Below, piece after piece: positions 5,629-14,671 of a stretch of DNA of 25,895 nt. Position 1 is the first letter of the stretch. Each line of letters opens with the position of its first letter. The DNA is taken from positions 1-25,895 of IMG/VR virus record IMGVR_UViG_3300049203_000165. The stretch is one strand, 5' to 3'. The notes beneath the pieces are model-generated. The model saw nothing but the letters and a program-made list of their open reading frames with translations, searched no databases and had not been told where the DNA came from. This DNA comes from a virus. Both the position numbers and the translations under genes were made by a program.

Positions 5629-8600
5629 CTAGCCGAGATTGGAGTAGGAAACGGTGTCCGCGGCGCTGGCCAGCTCGGTGACTGCGGTCGACGCGATGTC
5701 GCCGGTGCCGGCCTGGCCGCTGATGTTCACGCCGAAGGTGGCGCCGACCGTGGCGTTGTCAGCGGGCTTGCCGGTGCCCGTGACGCTTCCCCATGTGGCG
5801 CGCTGCGCCGCTTCGTTCGCGACTGCGTTGAGAAGCGCCTGGCGAGCCGAGTAGTAGGCCGCCCAGGTGGCTTGGTCGGTGGCCGGCGTGATGGGGGTGT
5901 CGGTTGTCGTGTCCGACCAGCTCGGCGACAGGCCGCTGAGGTAGCTGCTGAGCCCGGTGTAGGCGGCGCTGTACGCGTCGCGCAGCGAGTAGAGGCCGTA
6001 AGTGGTGCCCTGGGCATAGATGCCGCTGGACTCGTCGGCGATCGCCTGCCAAGCCCTGATGAGCGCCGGCTTCTCGGCCGCGTCGATGTAGCCGTTGCTG
6101 CGCATCGTGGCCAGCGCGCTGAGGGCGCTGCTGGCGTTGGACGCCGCAGTGTCGGCCGTGCCTTGAGCCGTCGAAGCGGCAGACGCCGCGGAATCGGCCG
6201 CACTTTGCGCCGTGTCGGCGAGCTGCTTGGCTTTGTCCGAGATGGCGTTGAGCAACGCTTGGCGGGCGGCGAAATAGGCGGCCCAGGTGGCTTGGTCGGT
6301 GGCTGGTGTGATTGGCGTGTCGGTGCTCGTGTCGCTCCAGCCAGGTGACAGCGAAGTCAGATAGGCACTGAGATCATTGCGAGCTGTTGCGTAGGCGTCT
6401 CGCAGCGTCGTCAGGCCGTAGGTGGTGCCGGAGCTGTAGATGCCGGCGTACTCATCGCTGATGGCCTGCCAAGTCTTGATCAACGCTGGCTTCTCGGCGG
6501 CATCGATGTAGCCGTTGCTGCGCATCGTGGCCAGCGTACTGAGCGCGCTGCTGGCATTGCTTGCAGCCGTGTTGGCCGTGTCCTGGGCAGCATCAGCCGC
6601 GTTCTGCGCGGCGGTGATGCTCGGCACGAGCGCCGAGTTCAGGACGGCACCGGTCTCGAAGTACTCGCGCAGGCTCGGCTCTGTGCCGTCGACCACGTTG
6701 ACCATGGGTCGGCCGAAGATTTGAGTAGCGCCGGCGCCGGCGTAGTACTGGTACGCGCGATGGCCAGCGGCGCCGGTTGCTGAGTGGTTCCAGTTGTTGC
6801 CGCTCTGGACAATGGCGCCGGTCTTGCAGTCATAGATGCCTGACCCGGCATGGCTGTTGTTGACGCTTCCATAGGGGAAGACGTAGCCGACGAAGAGGAA
6901 CCATCGATCCGTCGGCATCGCGTCGCGGGCGCCGACCGCGAAGTAAGGGTTGCCGTGGGTGTCGGTGCCGTTCAGATCGCACACAGAGCTTGGTTGCACG
7001 CCCCAGTACGCGTAGCCATGCAGGCCGGTGTCCCGGACTTTGATCGGCACCACAAAGCGATAGGTCTTTGATGGGTCAAGCGCCAGCGTGTTGGCGGCAT
7101 CCCAGCCGCCACCTGAATCGCCGCCGCCTGAAACCTCGTGGGCATACCAGACCACATCGCTGCCGCCGCGCGGGCCAGGGCCGCCGACGTCCTCGGTGGC
7201 GTACATGATGTTCTCTTCGCCGTTTGTTCCCCACGGGATCGTGGCGCCGCGCTTCCACCAGCCAACGTCGACCATGTTGTTGCGGATGGCATCGTCCGGT
7301 GGACGGTTGGCGACCTGCCCCCAGTTCGCGCGCTTCGCCGTTTCGTTGGCAATGGCGTTGAGCAGCGCCTGGCGGGTCGAGTAGTAAGCGCCCCAAACAG
7401 CTTGGTCGGTGCTGGGGCTGATGGGCGTGTCTGTCGTCGTGTCGTCCCATGCCGGCGAAAGTCCACCGAGGTAGCTTGCAAGGTTTGCATAGGCGGCCTG
7501 ATAGGTATCGCGCAGACCATCGAGGCCGTAGGCCGTCCCGTTGGCGTAGATGCCCGGCCGCTCGTTCGCTACGGTGACCCATTCTTTGATGACGGCGGGC
7601 TTCTCGGCGGCGTCGAGATAGCCATTGCTGCGCATGGTGGCAAGCGTGGTCAGCGCGTTGCTGGCGTTGCTGGCCGCAGTGTTCGCAGTGCCCTGCGCCG
7701 CGGCCGCCGCCGCGTAAGCAGCGCCGGCGGTCGCCACGATGGCATTGGGCGTTTCGCCAGCGGCCCACAGGCTCGCGTCGATCAGGCCCGGGGCCGATCC
7801 GGGATTGCCAGAGTCGGGCCCGCCGCTCTCCAAGGTGCCGATGACGTAATGAACGCCAGGCGTCGGCGTGAAGGTGGTCCAGGTGCCGGCGCTGTTGTCG
7901 TCGTACTGCCACTGGCCCTCGAAGTGGCGCGCGAGCACGTAGGGGCGGAAGCTGGTGCCGAGAACGCTGAAGCCCGGGCCGGAGATCGCCAGCATGATGT
8001 AGCCAGCCACCGGGCCGAAGTTGGTGAACAGCCCTCCGTTCGGGACCGGGGTGGCGACGCCATTGATGAAGATGCTGCCCGGCGCGTCGATGGGCGCGCC
8101 AGAGGCGTCTCGGCCATGGATATAGGCCTCGGAGAAGTTGACGGTGCCGGCGAAGTTGGCGACGTTGAGCTTGATGCCTAACGTGGTGCTGGGCCGGCCT
8201 CGGACGTAGTGCGCCCCGGTGATGGTGTACGACGTCGCGGCGACGTCGGCCAGGCTTTCCTGACCGCCTGAAAACACGTTGAACGAGGTGAGCTTGACGT
8301 AGACGGTCTTGCCGATCAAGCCGGGGTCCAGCGGGCCGCTGCGCGCGACGGCATCGTCGACGCGAACCCATGGCGTGCCGCCTCCATGTTCGACCTGAGC
8401 GGTGCCGTAGACGCCCCGAACGAGGCCAGCCAGCGTGTAGGCGTTGGGAGCTGTCAGCGTGGCTGTCTCATAGGCCATGTACTCGCCGGCGATCGAGCCT
8501 GACCGCGCGACGTAGAACAGCGTCGACAGGTTGGCCGCGTCGGCCGCGCTGCCACTGAGCAGCTGCTGCGCGGCGTTGGTGAACAGCGCCATGCTGCTGC

Positions 8601-10173
8601 CGCTGTCGAGCTGCGTGACGCCATAGCGGCTGTTGGTGCGCAGCGTGGTGATCTGGCGGTAGTTCGTACCGTCATAGCTCACCCACACCTGGCATCCGCC
8701 CCACAGCGGGTTGGTGCTGGCCGTGGCGATCGCCAGCTCGAGGCCGGTGGTGGTGAGGATGCCGGGCAGCTCGAAAACCACCGGGGCCAGCGCGGGGCCG
8801 GGGGATGCGTTGTAGTCGGGCGCATAGCCAGAGCCAGCCTGCGCGCCGTAGCGCGGCGCGGTGGCGATGCCGATCGGGGCATCCTCGGCAACGACCGAGA
8901 TCCGGCGATCGTCCAGCTCTTCGACTTCAAGGATGCGCACAGGCAGGCGGTCGAAGCCGAGGCTCGGCTCGGTCAGCGTGACGAGGCGCAGGGGCTTGAG
9001 CAGGCAGAAGCGCCACGAGAGGTTGAACTCATAGCGGTTGCGCTTGGCCAGCTCGTCCTGCAGCAGCTGCTGCGCGATCTGATCGCCGATGGCGGCATCC
9101 TTGATCTCGGGCGCGGCGATCGCCTCTTTCTCGCGGCGGCCGAACATCTCGATGCTGGCGATGTCGTCGCGGCTGATGGGCTGCTCGGCGTAGCCCGAGG
9201 CGCGGTTCTCGATCTTGAGCGTGATGACGTTGTAGCCGACGTCATCGCTGCTGGCGGTGTCGGCCTCGGCGCCGAGGCCGTAGTGCCGGCGCACGCGCAC
9301 CGGCGGCTCACCCTTGTCAGGGTGGAAATGGTCGTGCGTGAAATCGTAGTCAGGCGTCACCTCGGCCGTGAAGGTGGCGCCGTGGGCGCTGAGGTCGCTG
9401 TCGCCCAGCGGCACCAGCTCCAGCTCGGAGCCGGTGTAGGCGGCCTTGGTGTTGGTTAGCAGCAGGAGCTGCTTGAGCCAGTCGATGCAAGGCCGCTGCT
9501 CGGTCAGGACCGGGCTGAGCCACAGGCCCGCGGCGCGGCAATAGGCTTGGTAGCGGTCGAGCCCGAGCAGGCGGGCGCTGGGCCAGGCGCCGCCGGAGCG
9601 CGTGTCGGTGAGCAGGCGCTCGACGGCGACGCGCGGGTCGCCGTCGACGACGGTGCCGGACACGCCGGGCACGGTGCCCAGACCGCCGGCGTCGAGCTCG
9701 AAATTGTGGTTCGGCAGTCCGGCGCTGTCGTCGAGATCGTAGGCGGGGGCGTAGGCGTAGGCCAGACCGCTGTACCCGAGCGCCTTGGTTGGGTCGTTGG
9801 TGGACAGCCAGCTCCAGACCGCCTGGCCCAGGTTGCCGAGCTGCAGGGACAGGCCGCCTTCGGCGAGGCTGGCGAACTGGCTCTTGCCCCGCCACATGGC
9901 GCCGCCCCCGACGAGCGGGCCGCGGGCCAGGGCGATGACGACGGCGGCCTGATAGGTGTAGCTGACGGTAGTTTGTGTGCCGCCGCCCCCCTTGCCGCCG
10001 CCGCTTTGGCTCTCGCTGTGCTTGATGGCCTTGAACGCGCCGTAGTACAGGAGGTTGCCGGCGACGCGGCCGCGGCCGGTGAGCAGCCACGGGATGGTGC
10101 TGCCGTAGGCGCTGCTCTGGATGCGGATGTCCGCGATCTTCTGCTGCTCGTTGGTGTAGTTCTGGCCGCCCAT
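5629..10173 (-). CDS. Tail-tip / central fibre protein with repeated helical modules
   Basis: A 1514-residue protein that by size and position is the tip (host-specificity) protein, functionally like lambda gpJ and the GTA megatron. The N-terminus (MGGQNYTNEQQK) and a central block at about 270-430 fit putative phage tail proteins of the GTA type (PF13550-like). Next come beta-rich domains, then three copies of a ~119-residue helical module (about 826-945, 1196-1313 and 1336-1454), linked by Ala/Ser/Asn-rich coiled-coil-like stretches. A unique beta-rich region with many Trp and Tyr residues lies at about 946-1195, between copies one and two, and is a candidate receptor-binding part. The ATG at 10173 overlaps the stop of the NlpC/P60 gene as ATGA; the longer frame from 10296 adds 41 Arg-rich residues and is rejected. 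Confidence 0.85.
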   Translation of the reverse strand: MGGQNYTNEQQKIADIRIQSSAYGSTIPWLLTGRGRVAGNLLYYGAFKAIKHSESQSGGGKGGGGTQTTVSYTYQAAVVIALARGPLVGGGAMWRGKSQFASLAEGGLSLQLGNLGQAVWSWLSTNDPTKALGYSGLAYAYAPAYDLDDSAGLPNHNFELDAGGLGTVPGVSGTVVDGDPRVAVERLLTDTRSGGAWPSARLLGLDRYQAYCRAAGLWLSPVLTEQRPCIDWLKQLLLLTNTKAAYTGSELELVPLGDSDLSAHGATFTAEVTPDYDFTHDHFHPDKGEPPVRVRRHYGLGAEADTASSDDVGYNVITLKIENRASGYAEQPISRDDIASIEMFGRREKEAIAAPEIKDAAIGDQIAQQLLQDELAKRNRYEFNLSWRFCLLKPLRLVTLTEPSLGFDRLPVRILEVEELDDRRISVVAEDAPIGIATAPRYGAQAGSGYAPDYNASPGPALAPVVFELPGILTTTGLELAIATASTNPLWGGCQVWVSYDGTNYRQITTLRTNSRYGVTQLDSGSSMALFTNAAQQLLSGSAADAANLSTLFYVARSGSIAGEYMAYETATLTAPNAYTLAGLVRGVYGTAQVEHGGGTPWVRVDDAVARSGPLDPGLIGKTVYVKLTSFNVFSGGQESLADVAATSYTITGAHYVRGRPSTTLGIKLNVANFAGTVNFSEAYIHGRDASGAPIDAPGSIFINGVATPVPNGGLFTNFGPVAGYIMLAISGPGFSVLGTSFRPYVLARHFEGQWQYDDNSAGTWTTFTPTPGVHYVIGTLESGGPDSGNPGSAPGLIDASLWAAGETPNAIVATAGAAYAAAAAAQGTANTAASNASNALTTLATMRSNGYLDAAEKPAVIKEWVTVANERPGIYANGTAYGLDGLRDTYQAAYANLASYLGGLSPAWDDTTTDTPISPSTDQAVWGAYYSTRQALLNAIANETAKRANWGQVANRPPDDAIRNNMVDVGWWKRGATIPWGTNGEENIMYATEDVGGPGPRGGSDVVWYAHEVSGGGDSGGGWDAANTLALDPSKTYRFVVPIKVRDTGLHGYAYWGVQPSSVCDLNGTDTHGNPYFAVGARDAMPTDRWFLFVGYVFPYGSVNNSHAGSGIYDCKTGAIVQSGNNWNHSATGAAGHRAYQYYAGAGATQIFGRPMVNVVDGTEPSLREYFETGAVLNSALVPSITAAQNAADAAQDTANTAASNASSALSTLATMRSNGYIDAAEKPALIKTWQAISDEYAGIYSSGTTYGLTTLRDAYATARNDLSAYLTSLSPGWSDTSTDTPITPATDQATWAAYFAARQALLNAISDKAKQLADTAQSAADSAASAASTAQGTADTAASNASSALSALATMRSNGYIDAAEKPALIRAWQAIADESSGIYAQGTTYGLYSLRDAYSAAYTGLSSYLSGLSPSWSDTTTDTPITPATDQATWAAYYSARQALLNAVANEAAQRATWGSVTGTGKPADNATVGATFGVNISGQAGTGDIASTAVTELASAADTVSYSNLG
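5812..6168 (-). repeat. Tail-tip helical repeat, copy 3
   Basis: Encodes residues about 1336-1454 of the tip protein. Shared landmarks are ATMRSNGYIDAAEKPALI, a Trp-x-x-Ile/Val helix, TYGL, SLSP/GLSP, DTPITPATDQATW and ARQALLNA. It is very close to copy 2 at the nucleotide level and separated from it by only about 65 nt. Confidence 0.85.
6235..6587 (-). repeat. Tail-tip helical repeat, copy 2
   Basis: Encodes residues about 1196-1313. It has the same landmarks as copy 3 and only a few amino acid changes in the AEKPALI and DTPITPATDQATW blocks, so copies 2 and 3 appear to be the more recent tandem pair. Confidence 0.85.
7341..7698 (-). repeat. Tail-tip helical repeat, copy 1
   Basis: Encodes residues about 826-945, the most diverged copy (AEKPAVI, DTPISPSTDQAVW). 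A unique stretch of about 250 residues separates it from copy 2. Related modules recur in minor structural proteins of many phages. Confidence 0.82.
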
Positions 10174-10631
10174 CAGGCCTCCGGATGGAACAGGGTGAAA
10201 GCGCGCATCGGCCGGTCGGTCAGGGGCGCATCGGTCAGGCGCGTCTGGATGACGGCGCCGGCGTCGGCAAGGGCGTGAACGACCTCGAGGCCGCATACCG
10301 CCTGCACAACGACGCCGGCATGGCTGAAGGTGCGGCCAAACTTCCAGACGGCCACGTCGCCTGGCTTCAGCGGCTCGGTGGCCGCCAGCGGCCGGAGGAA
10401 CGCCTCGAGGCCGGCAAGGTAGACCTCCTCACTGCGGTGCATGTGCCACTGCGGTGCGTAGGGCCGTGGATCGACCGTGGCCGGCAGCGCACCGGCAGCC
10501 TGGAAGGTGGCCACCAGCAGCATCAGGCAATCAACGCCAGCGCCGCGCACGCAGGCCTGATGGTGGTAGGGCGTGCCGATCCAGCGCTGGGCTTCGTCCT
10601 GAAGCAGCGCACGAAGGTCTGATGGGGTCAT
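10173..10631 (-). CDS. NlpC/P60-family tail peptidase
   Basis: A 152-residue cysteine peptidase domain, the tail-associated cell-wall hydrolase used during DNA entry in lambda-like phages (gpK-type) and gene transfer agents. The catalytic Cys lies in VDCL (C35), the His in FSHAGVV (H104), with H119 as a likely third residue. WIGTPYHHQ (17-25) and LKPGDVAVW (88-96) match the family. It starts 1 nt after the stop of the DUF2163 gene and overlaps the tip gene by ATGA, the same gene order as in the GTA cluster. Confidence 0.9.
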   Translation of the reverse strand: MTPSDLRALLQDEAQRWIGTPYHHQACVRGAGVDCLMLLVATFQAAGALPATVDPRPYAPQWHMHRSEEVYLAGLEAFLRPLAATEPLKPGDVAVWKFGRTFSHAGVVVQAVCGLEVVHALADAGAVIQTRLTDAPLTDRPMRAFTLFHPEA

Positions 10632-10632
10632 G

Positions 10633-11493
10633 TCAGGCGACCGTCTCGGGCGCGGGGATGTGGGGCTGGCCGCGGAAGCGGATCAGGTTGCCAAGGGCGG
10701 TGCAACGCGCTGCGGTGCGGTTGCAGCCAGGCCGGATGGAGAAGGTGTCGCCAATGGCCGGCTGCTGCGGCCAGGGCAGCACCGTCTGCACGCCACCGCC
10801 GGCGTAGGCGCGCACCGTGCGGGATTCGCCGGCGAGAGCGCCGCTGGTGAAGCGGATGGCGCCCAGGTCGAAGTGGCCCGAGGCCTGGCCGAGGTCGGTG
10901 GCCACATAGTCGAGCCGCGAGCCGGAGAGCCCAGTCACGGCGCCGGCGACCGACATGGCAACCGCGTCGAGGCCGCAGGCCGCGTCATAGATGGTGCTGC
11001 GGCAACCGGGCTGATAGGTCTCCGCGGGCACATGGCGCATGAGCTGGGCGAGCAGGCTGCGGATGGACACGTCGACAGTGCCCAGGCCTGTCTCAGCCGG
11101 GCCGGTCCTGCCCTCGAAGCGCGTGACGTAGCCGCGCTGAGTGCCCGTCACGTCAATGAAGAGCCATTCGAGCAGGACCTGCGCGCCGTCGAGCCCGCCG
11201 CGGGCGGCGAACTGCAGCATCGGGACGCCGCCGACAGTGTCGATCGTGTCGACGAAGGCGGTGAGCTGCACGTCGTCGATCTGCAGGTTGGCGTTGACCT
11301 TGAGCCGGTCGCGCTCATAGACGGCGGGCAGGAACGTGCGGTTGTCGGGCGTCGTCAGCGGCGCGTCGGCGTTCGTCCAGCGCAGCACCACGCCCGTGCG
11401 CGTCGTGACGGTCAGCAGGTCGAAGCGCAGGCCTTCGTCGGTGCCGGCCAGCCAGTCGGTCAGGGCGGCCAGTTCGGGGGCGGTCATCGGCAT
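10633..11493 (-). CDS. DUF2163 / phage BR0599-type tail hub protein
   Basis: A 286-residue baseplate/hub protein with a DUF2163 N-terminal part and a BR0599-type C-terminal part; it corresponds to the hub protein of gene transfer agents and functionally to lambda gpL. Four cysteines, C164 and C173 (QPGCRSTIYDAACG) and C257 and C264 (PGCNRTAARC), form two pairs as expected for an Fe-S cluster site, which is known for lambda gpL and as I recall also for the GTA hub. Either M1 (11493) or M3 (11487) may start translation. It lies between the DUF2460 and NlpC/P60 genes. Confidence 0.88.
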   Translation of the reverse strand: MPMTAPELAALTDWLAGTDEGLRFDLLTVTTRTGVVLRWTNADAPLTTPDNRTFLPAVYERDRLKVNANLQIDDVQLTAFVDTIDTVGGVPMLQFAARGGLDGAQVLLEWLFIDVTGTQRGYVTRFEGRTGPAETGLGTVDVSIRSLLAQLMRHVPAETYQPGCRSTIYDAACGLDAVAMSVAGAVTGLSGSRLDYVATDLGQASGHFDLGAIRFTSGALAGESRTVRAYAGGGVQTVLPWPQQPAIGDTFSIRPGCNRTAARCTALGNLIRFRGQPHIPAPETVA

Positions 11494-11497
11494 GGCG

Positions 11498-12100
11498 TCA
11501 GCTGAACTGGTTCACCGTTTCAAGGGCGACGCCATCGGCGCTGAAGAGCTGGTGCATGAAGCGCTTCAGGTCGAGGTTGTCGTCGGCGAAAGCGACGTGG
11601 TAGAAAAAATTGCCGGTCCACGCAACCGTGGCGCCAGTTGTCGCCGCGCCGCCGGTGAGCGTCAGGGTGTCGCGACCGAACGTGGCCGCGACCGGCGTGC
11701 CGTTGACCAGGGCGACCGGCGCCGAGCCGGTGGTGTCGACTGCGCCGACGCGATCGATGGTGCCGCCTTCGAGGTAGACCAGCGGGTACGTGACGAGGCC
11801 TGGCGCGCCGATGCCGACCGTCTGCGCGACCGCTGCGTTGTTCGTCTCGTCGCGGAAGTAGAAGGGGTCGAGCGCGCCGCGGCGGGCGCGGAAGAAGCCC
11901 CGCAGGGCCTGCAGGTCGGCCACGCTCGGGGCTGCGCGCAGGAAGTTGTACTTGAGCGTGAAGCGCCAGACGGGGAAGAGGCGCTCACCCATCGCCGACC
12001 GGCGGCCGCTCACGGCGCGGTGCACACGGGTGCTGAAGGCTGTGGCGACGCTGCGCTCGGCGGACAGGCCTGCGAGCTTGGGGAAGACGGCGGTGCTCAT
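11498..12100 (-). CDS. DUF2460 distal tail protein
   Basis: A 200-residue protein of the DUF2460 family, the distal tail protein that joins the tail tube to the hub in gene-transfer-agent-like tails. The N-terminal FPKLAGLSAERS (6-17), PVWRFTLKYNFLR (43-55), a LxxLxGFFRARRGALDPFYF block (63-82) and the C-terminal FADDNLDLKRF (171-181) are typical. The ATG at 12100 lies 2 nt after the tape measure stop; a longer frame beginning at 12598 reads an alternative frame of the tape measure gene and is rejected. Confidence 0.87.
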   Translation of the reverse strand: MSTAVFPKLAGLSAERSVATAFSTRVHRAVSGRRSAMGERLFPVWRFTLKYNFLRAAPSVADLQALRGFFRARRGALDPFYFRDETNNAAVAQTVGIGAPGLVTYPLVYLEGGTIDRVGAVDTTGSAPVALVNGTPVAATFGRDTLTLTGGAATTGATVAWTGNFFYHVAFADDNLDLKRFMHQLFSADGVALETVNQFS

Positions 12101-12102
12101 GA

Positions 12103-14664
12103 TCAATAGGCGCTGCGGTTGCGCGCGCGGACGGCCAGGTTGCGCACCACCATGTCGCCCTGCCGCCCGCGGAGCATGCGGTCGAAGCTGCGCGAGTCGA
12201 GCGCGTTGACGGTGTAGTGATCGCCGCGACCGCCGGCGAGCCCGCCCTGCAGGTGCATCTCGCTGAGCGCGCGCATGGTGTCGGCATGCCGAGAGGGCAG
12301 GATCATTTCGTTGGCGTGCGTCTGCACGATGGGGTTGGTGCCCTTGGGGATGTCGAAGCCCCCCTCGGCGCTGAAGATGTTCTTTGCGAAGGCAATGGCG
12401 CCAGCCAGGGCAACGCCGGCGGCGATGGGCGCCAGCACCGGGCCGACGTAGGGAATGGCAGCGATGGCGGCATAGGCGCCCGCGGCAGCCTGATACGCGC
12501 GCATGGCGATGACGCTCAAGCTGACGCTCCCTTCGACGGCGAGCTTCTCCGCGCCGGCCGCGGCGGTGGCAGCCACTTCCTGCTGCCCAAACAGCCACGA
12601 CATGGCCACCTTGCGGGCGCCGGCGACGACCCAGGCCGCGATCGGCTTGGTGACCATCTCGCTGACCAGGCTGCCGCCGATCTGGCGGGCAACGTCGCGG
12701 ATGCCGCCCGCAGTGATCTTGAAGCGCGAGAGCATGCTGTCGAAGCCTTGCTGCAGCGCCTGCTGGCTGGTGCCGAGCACGCTGCGCAGCGGGTCGGCCT
12801 GCTCGACGGTCTGCTGACCCTTGTTGTCGTCGGCGAGGCCCTTGTAGCGGCGCTTGATGGCCGCGATCTCGGCCTGGATGCGCTCGACGGCCACCGGGTC
12901 GTTGATGCCGCCCTTCTCGGCCTCCAGCTCGGCCTGCTTGGCTTGCAGCTCGATCAGGCGGCGCTGCTCAATGGCGCCGGCGCGGATTCGCAGCAGCTCC
13001 GCCTCGGTGATCAGACCCAGCGAGCGCCGCAGCTGCGCGGCCTGCTCGTCGGCAGCGACCTCGTCCAGGCGGTCAGCCGTCTGGATCTCGCGGCGGATGT
13101 TGGCGATTTCACGCAGCTTGGCTTCATGGTCGCGTGCCATCTGCAGCCGGCGGCGCAGCGCGTCCTGATATTCCTTGCTGTCGACACCATAGAGGCTCTT
13201 GACCGACGTGACGTAGTTGTCCATCAGCTCGAGCTGCTTGGCATAGCTGCCCGTCGCCGCGTCGATCTCGACCTGCTTGGCGGCCAGGGCAGCGGCAGCC
13301 GCCTGCTTGCGAAGGGCGCGCTCGGCGCCAAGGTAGCGCTGTGTGGCGCCGAGCTTCTCGGCCTGGCTGAGATCGTGGCGACTCAGGATGCCCTGCCAGT
13401 AGCGGCTCTCCTCGGCGTGGGACCACTCGGTGAACTGGCCTTGCAGGGCCATGCCGTCGGCATAGGCTTTTTTCTGCTCCTCGAAGACGTTGGCCCAGTC
13501 GGCGGTGCGGTTCTTCTCGGGTTCCTTGGGCTTGAAGGTGTCGCCCAGCGTGCTGCCGTCGCTGCCCTTGGGCTTTGGGGGCGGCGGTGGGCCCTTGGCG
13601 TCTTCCTCGAGGCCGGAGATCGCCTTGCGCGTGGCATCGGCTTGGCGTCCCAGCTCGGCCAGCTTGTTCGTCAGGAAGGTCATGCGGCGCGCGGCGGCCT
13701 GGTTGCCCGGGTCGCGGTCGAGCGTGTTCTGCAGGCCGATCTGCACCAGCCGGACGCGTTCCATCTCGGCCTCGAGGTCCTTCAGCTTGCCGCGGTGCTG
13801 GCCAATCTCATCGGTGCCGGTCGCGCGCGCCACCGCCTTGCCGAAGGTGAGCCAGGCCGCCTCGAGCGTGCCGACGTCCTTCGCCGCCTGCACGAAGAAG
13901 TTGCTGAACTCGACGAGCGTCGGCATCACCGCGTTGGCGATGGTCGCCTTGAGGCGCTGAGACGCGACCTCGATGCGGTCCATGTTGTCGTTGAACTGTC
14001 CGGCGGCTTGCGCGTCTTCGTCGGAGATGACGCCGTGCAGCTTGCGGAACTCTTCGCGCAACTCTTTGATGCCGTTGGCGCCGCTGTTGAGCAGGGGGAC
14101 CAAGCCCGGGCCGATGCGCTCGCCGAAGACCTTGACGGCCAGCGCCGTCTTCTCCGGCCCATTAGGCAACTTCGCGAAAATTTCGGCGAGGTCGTTGAGC
14201 ACGACGTCAGCGTTGCGCAGGTTGCCTTCGGCGTCCTTTGCGTCGATGCCGAGCTGCTTGAACAGCTTGCGCATGTCGGCGTCGCCGCCAGCCGCTTTGG
14301 CCGTAGCGTCGCCGATCTTCACCAGTGCCTTGCCGAGCACCTCGGAGTCCGACCCGCTCATCTTGGCGGCATAGCCCAGCTCCGAGAAGGTTTGAGCGCT
14401 GACGCCCGCGGCCTCGGCCGCGTCGTTGGTGGCGTCCATCAGGTCGATCTGCGCCTTGACGCCGGCGACGAAGAGGCCGCCGCCCACCAAGGCGCCCAGC
14501 GCGGCCAGACGGGAGTGCAGCGAGAGCACCGCGCCGCCCATGCCGGCGACCTGGCTCTTGACCTTGTCGGCCGCGCCGGTGACGCTGGTGCCGAAAAGCG
14601 TGAACTCGCGAATCGCCTGCGAGGCGTTCGCGAGGATCTCTACACGGGCTTGTTGGTCGGCCAT
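12103..14664 (-). CDS. Tape measure protein
   Basis: An 853-residue tail length tape measure protein. It is mostly helical and coiled-coil-prone with hydrophobic segments near 42-69 and in the C-terminal quarter (about 730-780), which in this class insert in or cross the host membrane during DNA ejection. FGTSVTGAADKVKSQV near the N-terminus and the FGERIGPGLVPLLNSG block are typical of lambda-family tape measures. At the known ratio of about 0.15 nm per residue the tail would be near 130 nm long (inference). Upstream are the two chaperone frames, downstream the distal tail protein. Confidence 0.92.
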   Translation of the reverse strand: MADQQARVEILANASQAIREFTLFGTSVTGAADKVKSQVAGMGGAVLSLHSRLAALGALVGGGLFVAGVKAQIDLMDATNDAAEAAGVSAQTFSELGYAAKMSGSDSEVLGKALVKIGDATAKAAGGDADMRKLFKQLGIDAKDAEGNLRNADVVLNDLAEIFAKLPNGPEKTALAVKVFGERIGPGLVPLLNSGANGIKELREEFRKLHGVISDEDAQAAGQFNDNMDRIEVASQRLKATIANAVMPTLVEFSNFFVQAAKDVGTLEAAWLTFGKAVARATGTDEIGQHRGKLKDLEAEMERVRLVQIGLQNTLDRDPGNQAAARRMTFLTNKLAELGRQADATRKAISGLEEDAKGPPPPPKPKGSDGSTLGDTFKPKEPEKNRTADWANVFEEQKKAYADGMALQGQFTEWSHAEESRYWQGILSRHDLSQAEKLGATQRYLGAERALRKQAAAAALAAKQVEIDAATGSYAKQLELMDNYVTSVKSLYGVDSKEYQDALRRRLQMARDHEAKLREIANIRREIQTADRLDEVAADEQAAQLRRSLGLITEAELLRIRAGAIEQRRLIELQAKQAELEAEKGGINDPVAVERIQAEIAAIKRRYKGLADDNKGQQTVEQADPLRSVLGTSQQALQQGFDSMLSRFKITAGGIRDVARQIGGSLVSEMVTKPIAAWVVAGARKVAMSWLFGQQEVAATAAAGAEKLAVEGSVSLSVIAMRAYQAAAGAYAAIAAIPYVGPVLAPIAAGVALAGAIAFAKNIFSAEGGFDIPKGTNPIVQTHANEMILPSRHADTMRALSEMHLQGGLAGGRGDHYTVNALDSRSFDRMLRGRQGDMVVRNLAVRARNRSAY

Positions 14665-14671
14665 GGTGGGG

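Noticed and set aside
5812-7698. Spaced repeats as a CRISPR array
   Set aside because: The units are about 355 nt long, three in number, and keep the reading frame of the tail-tip gene.
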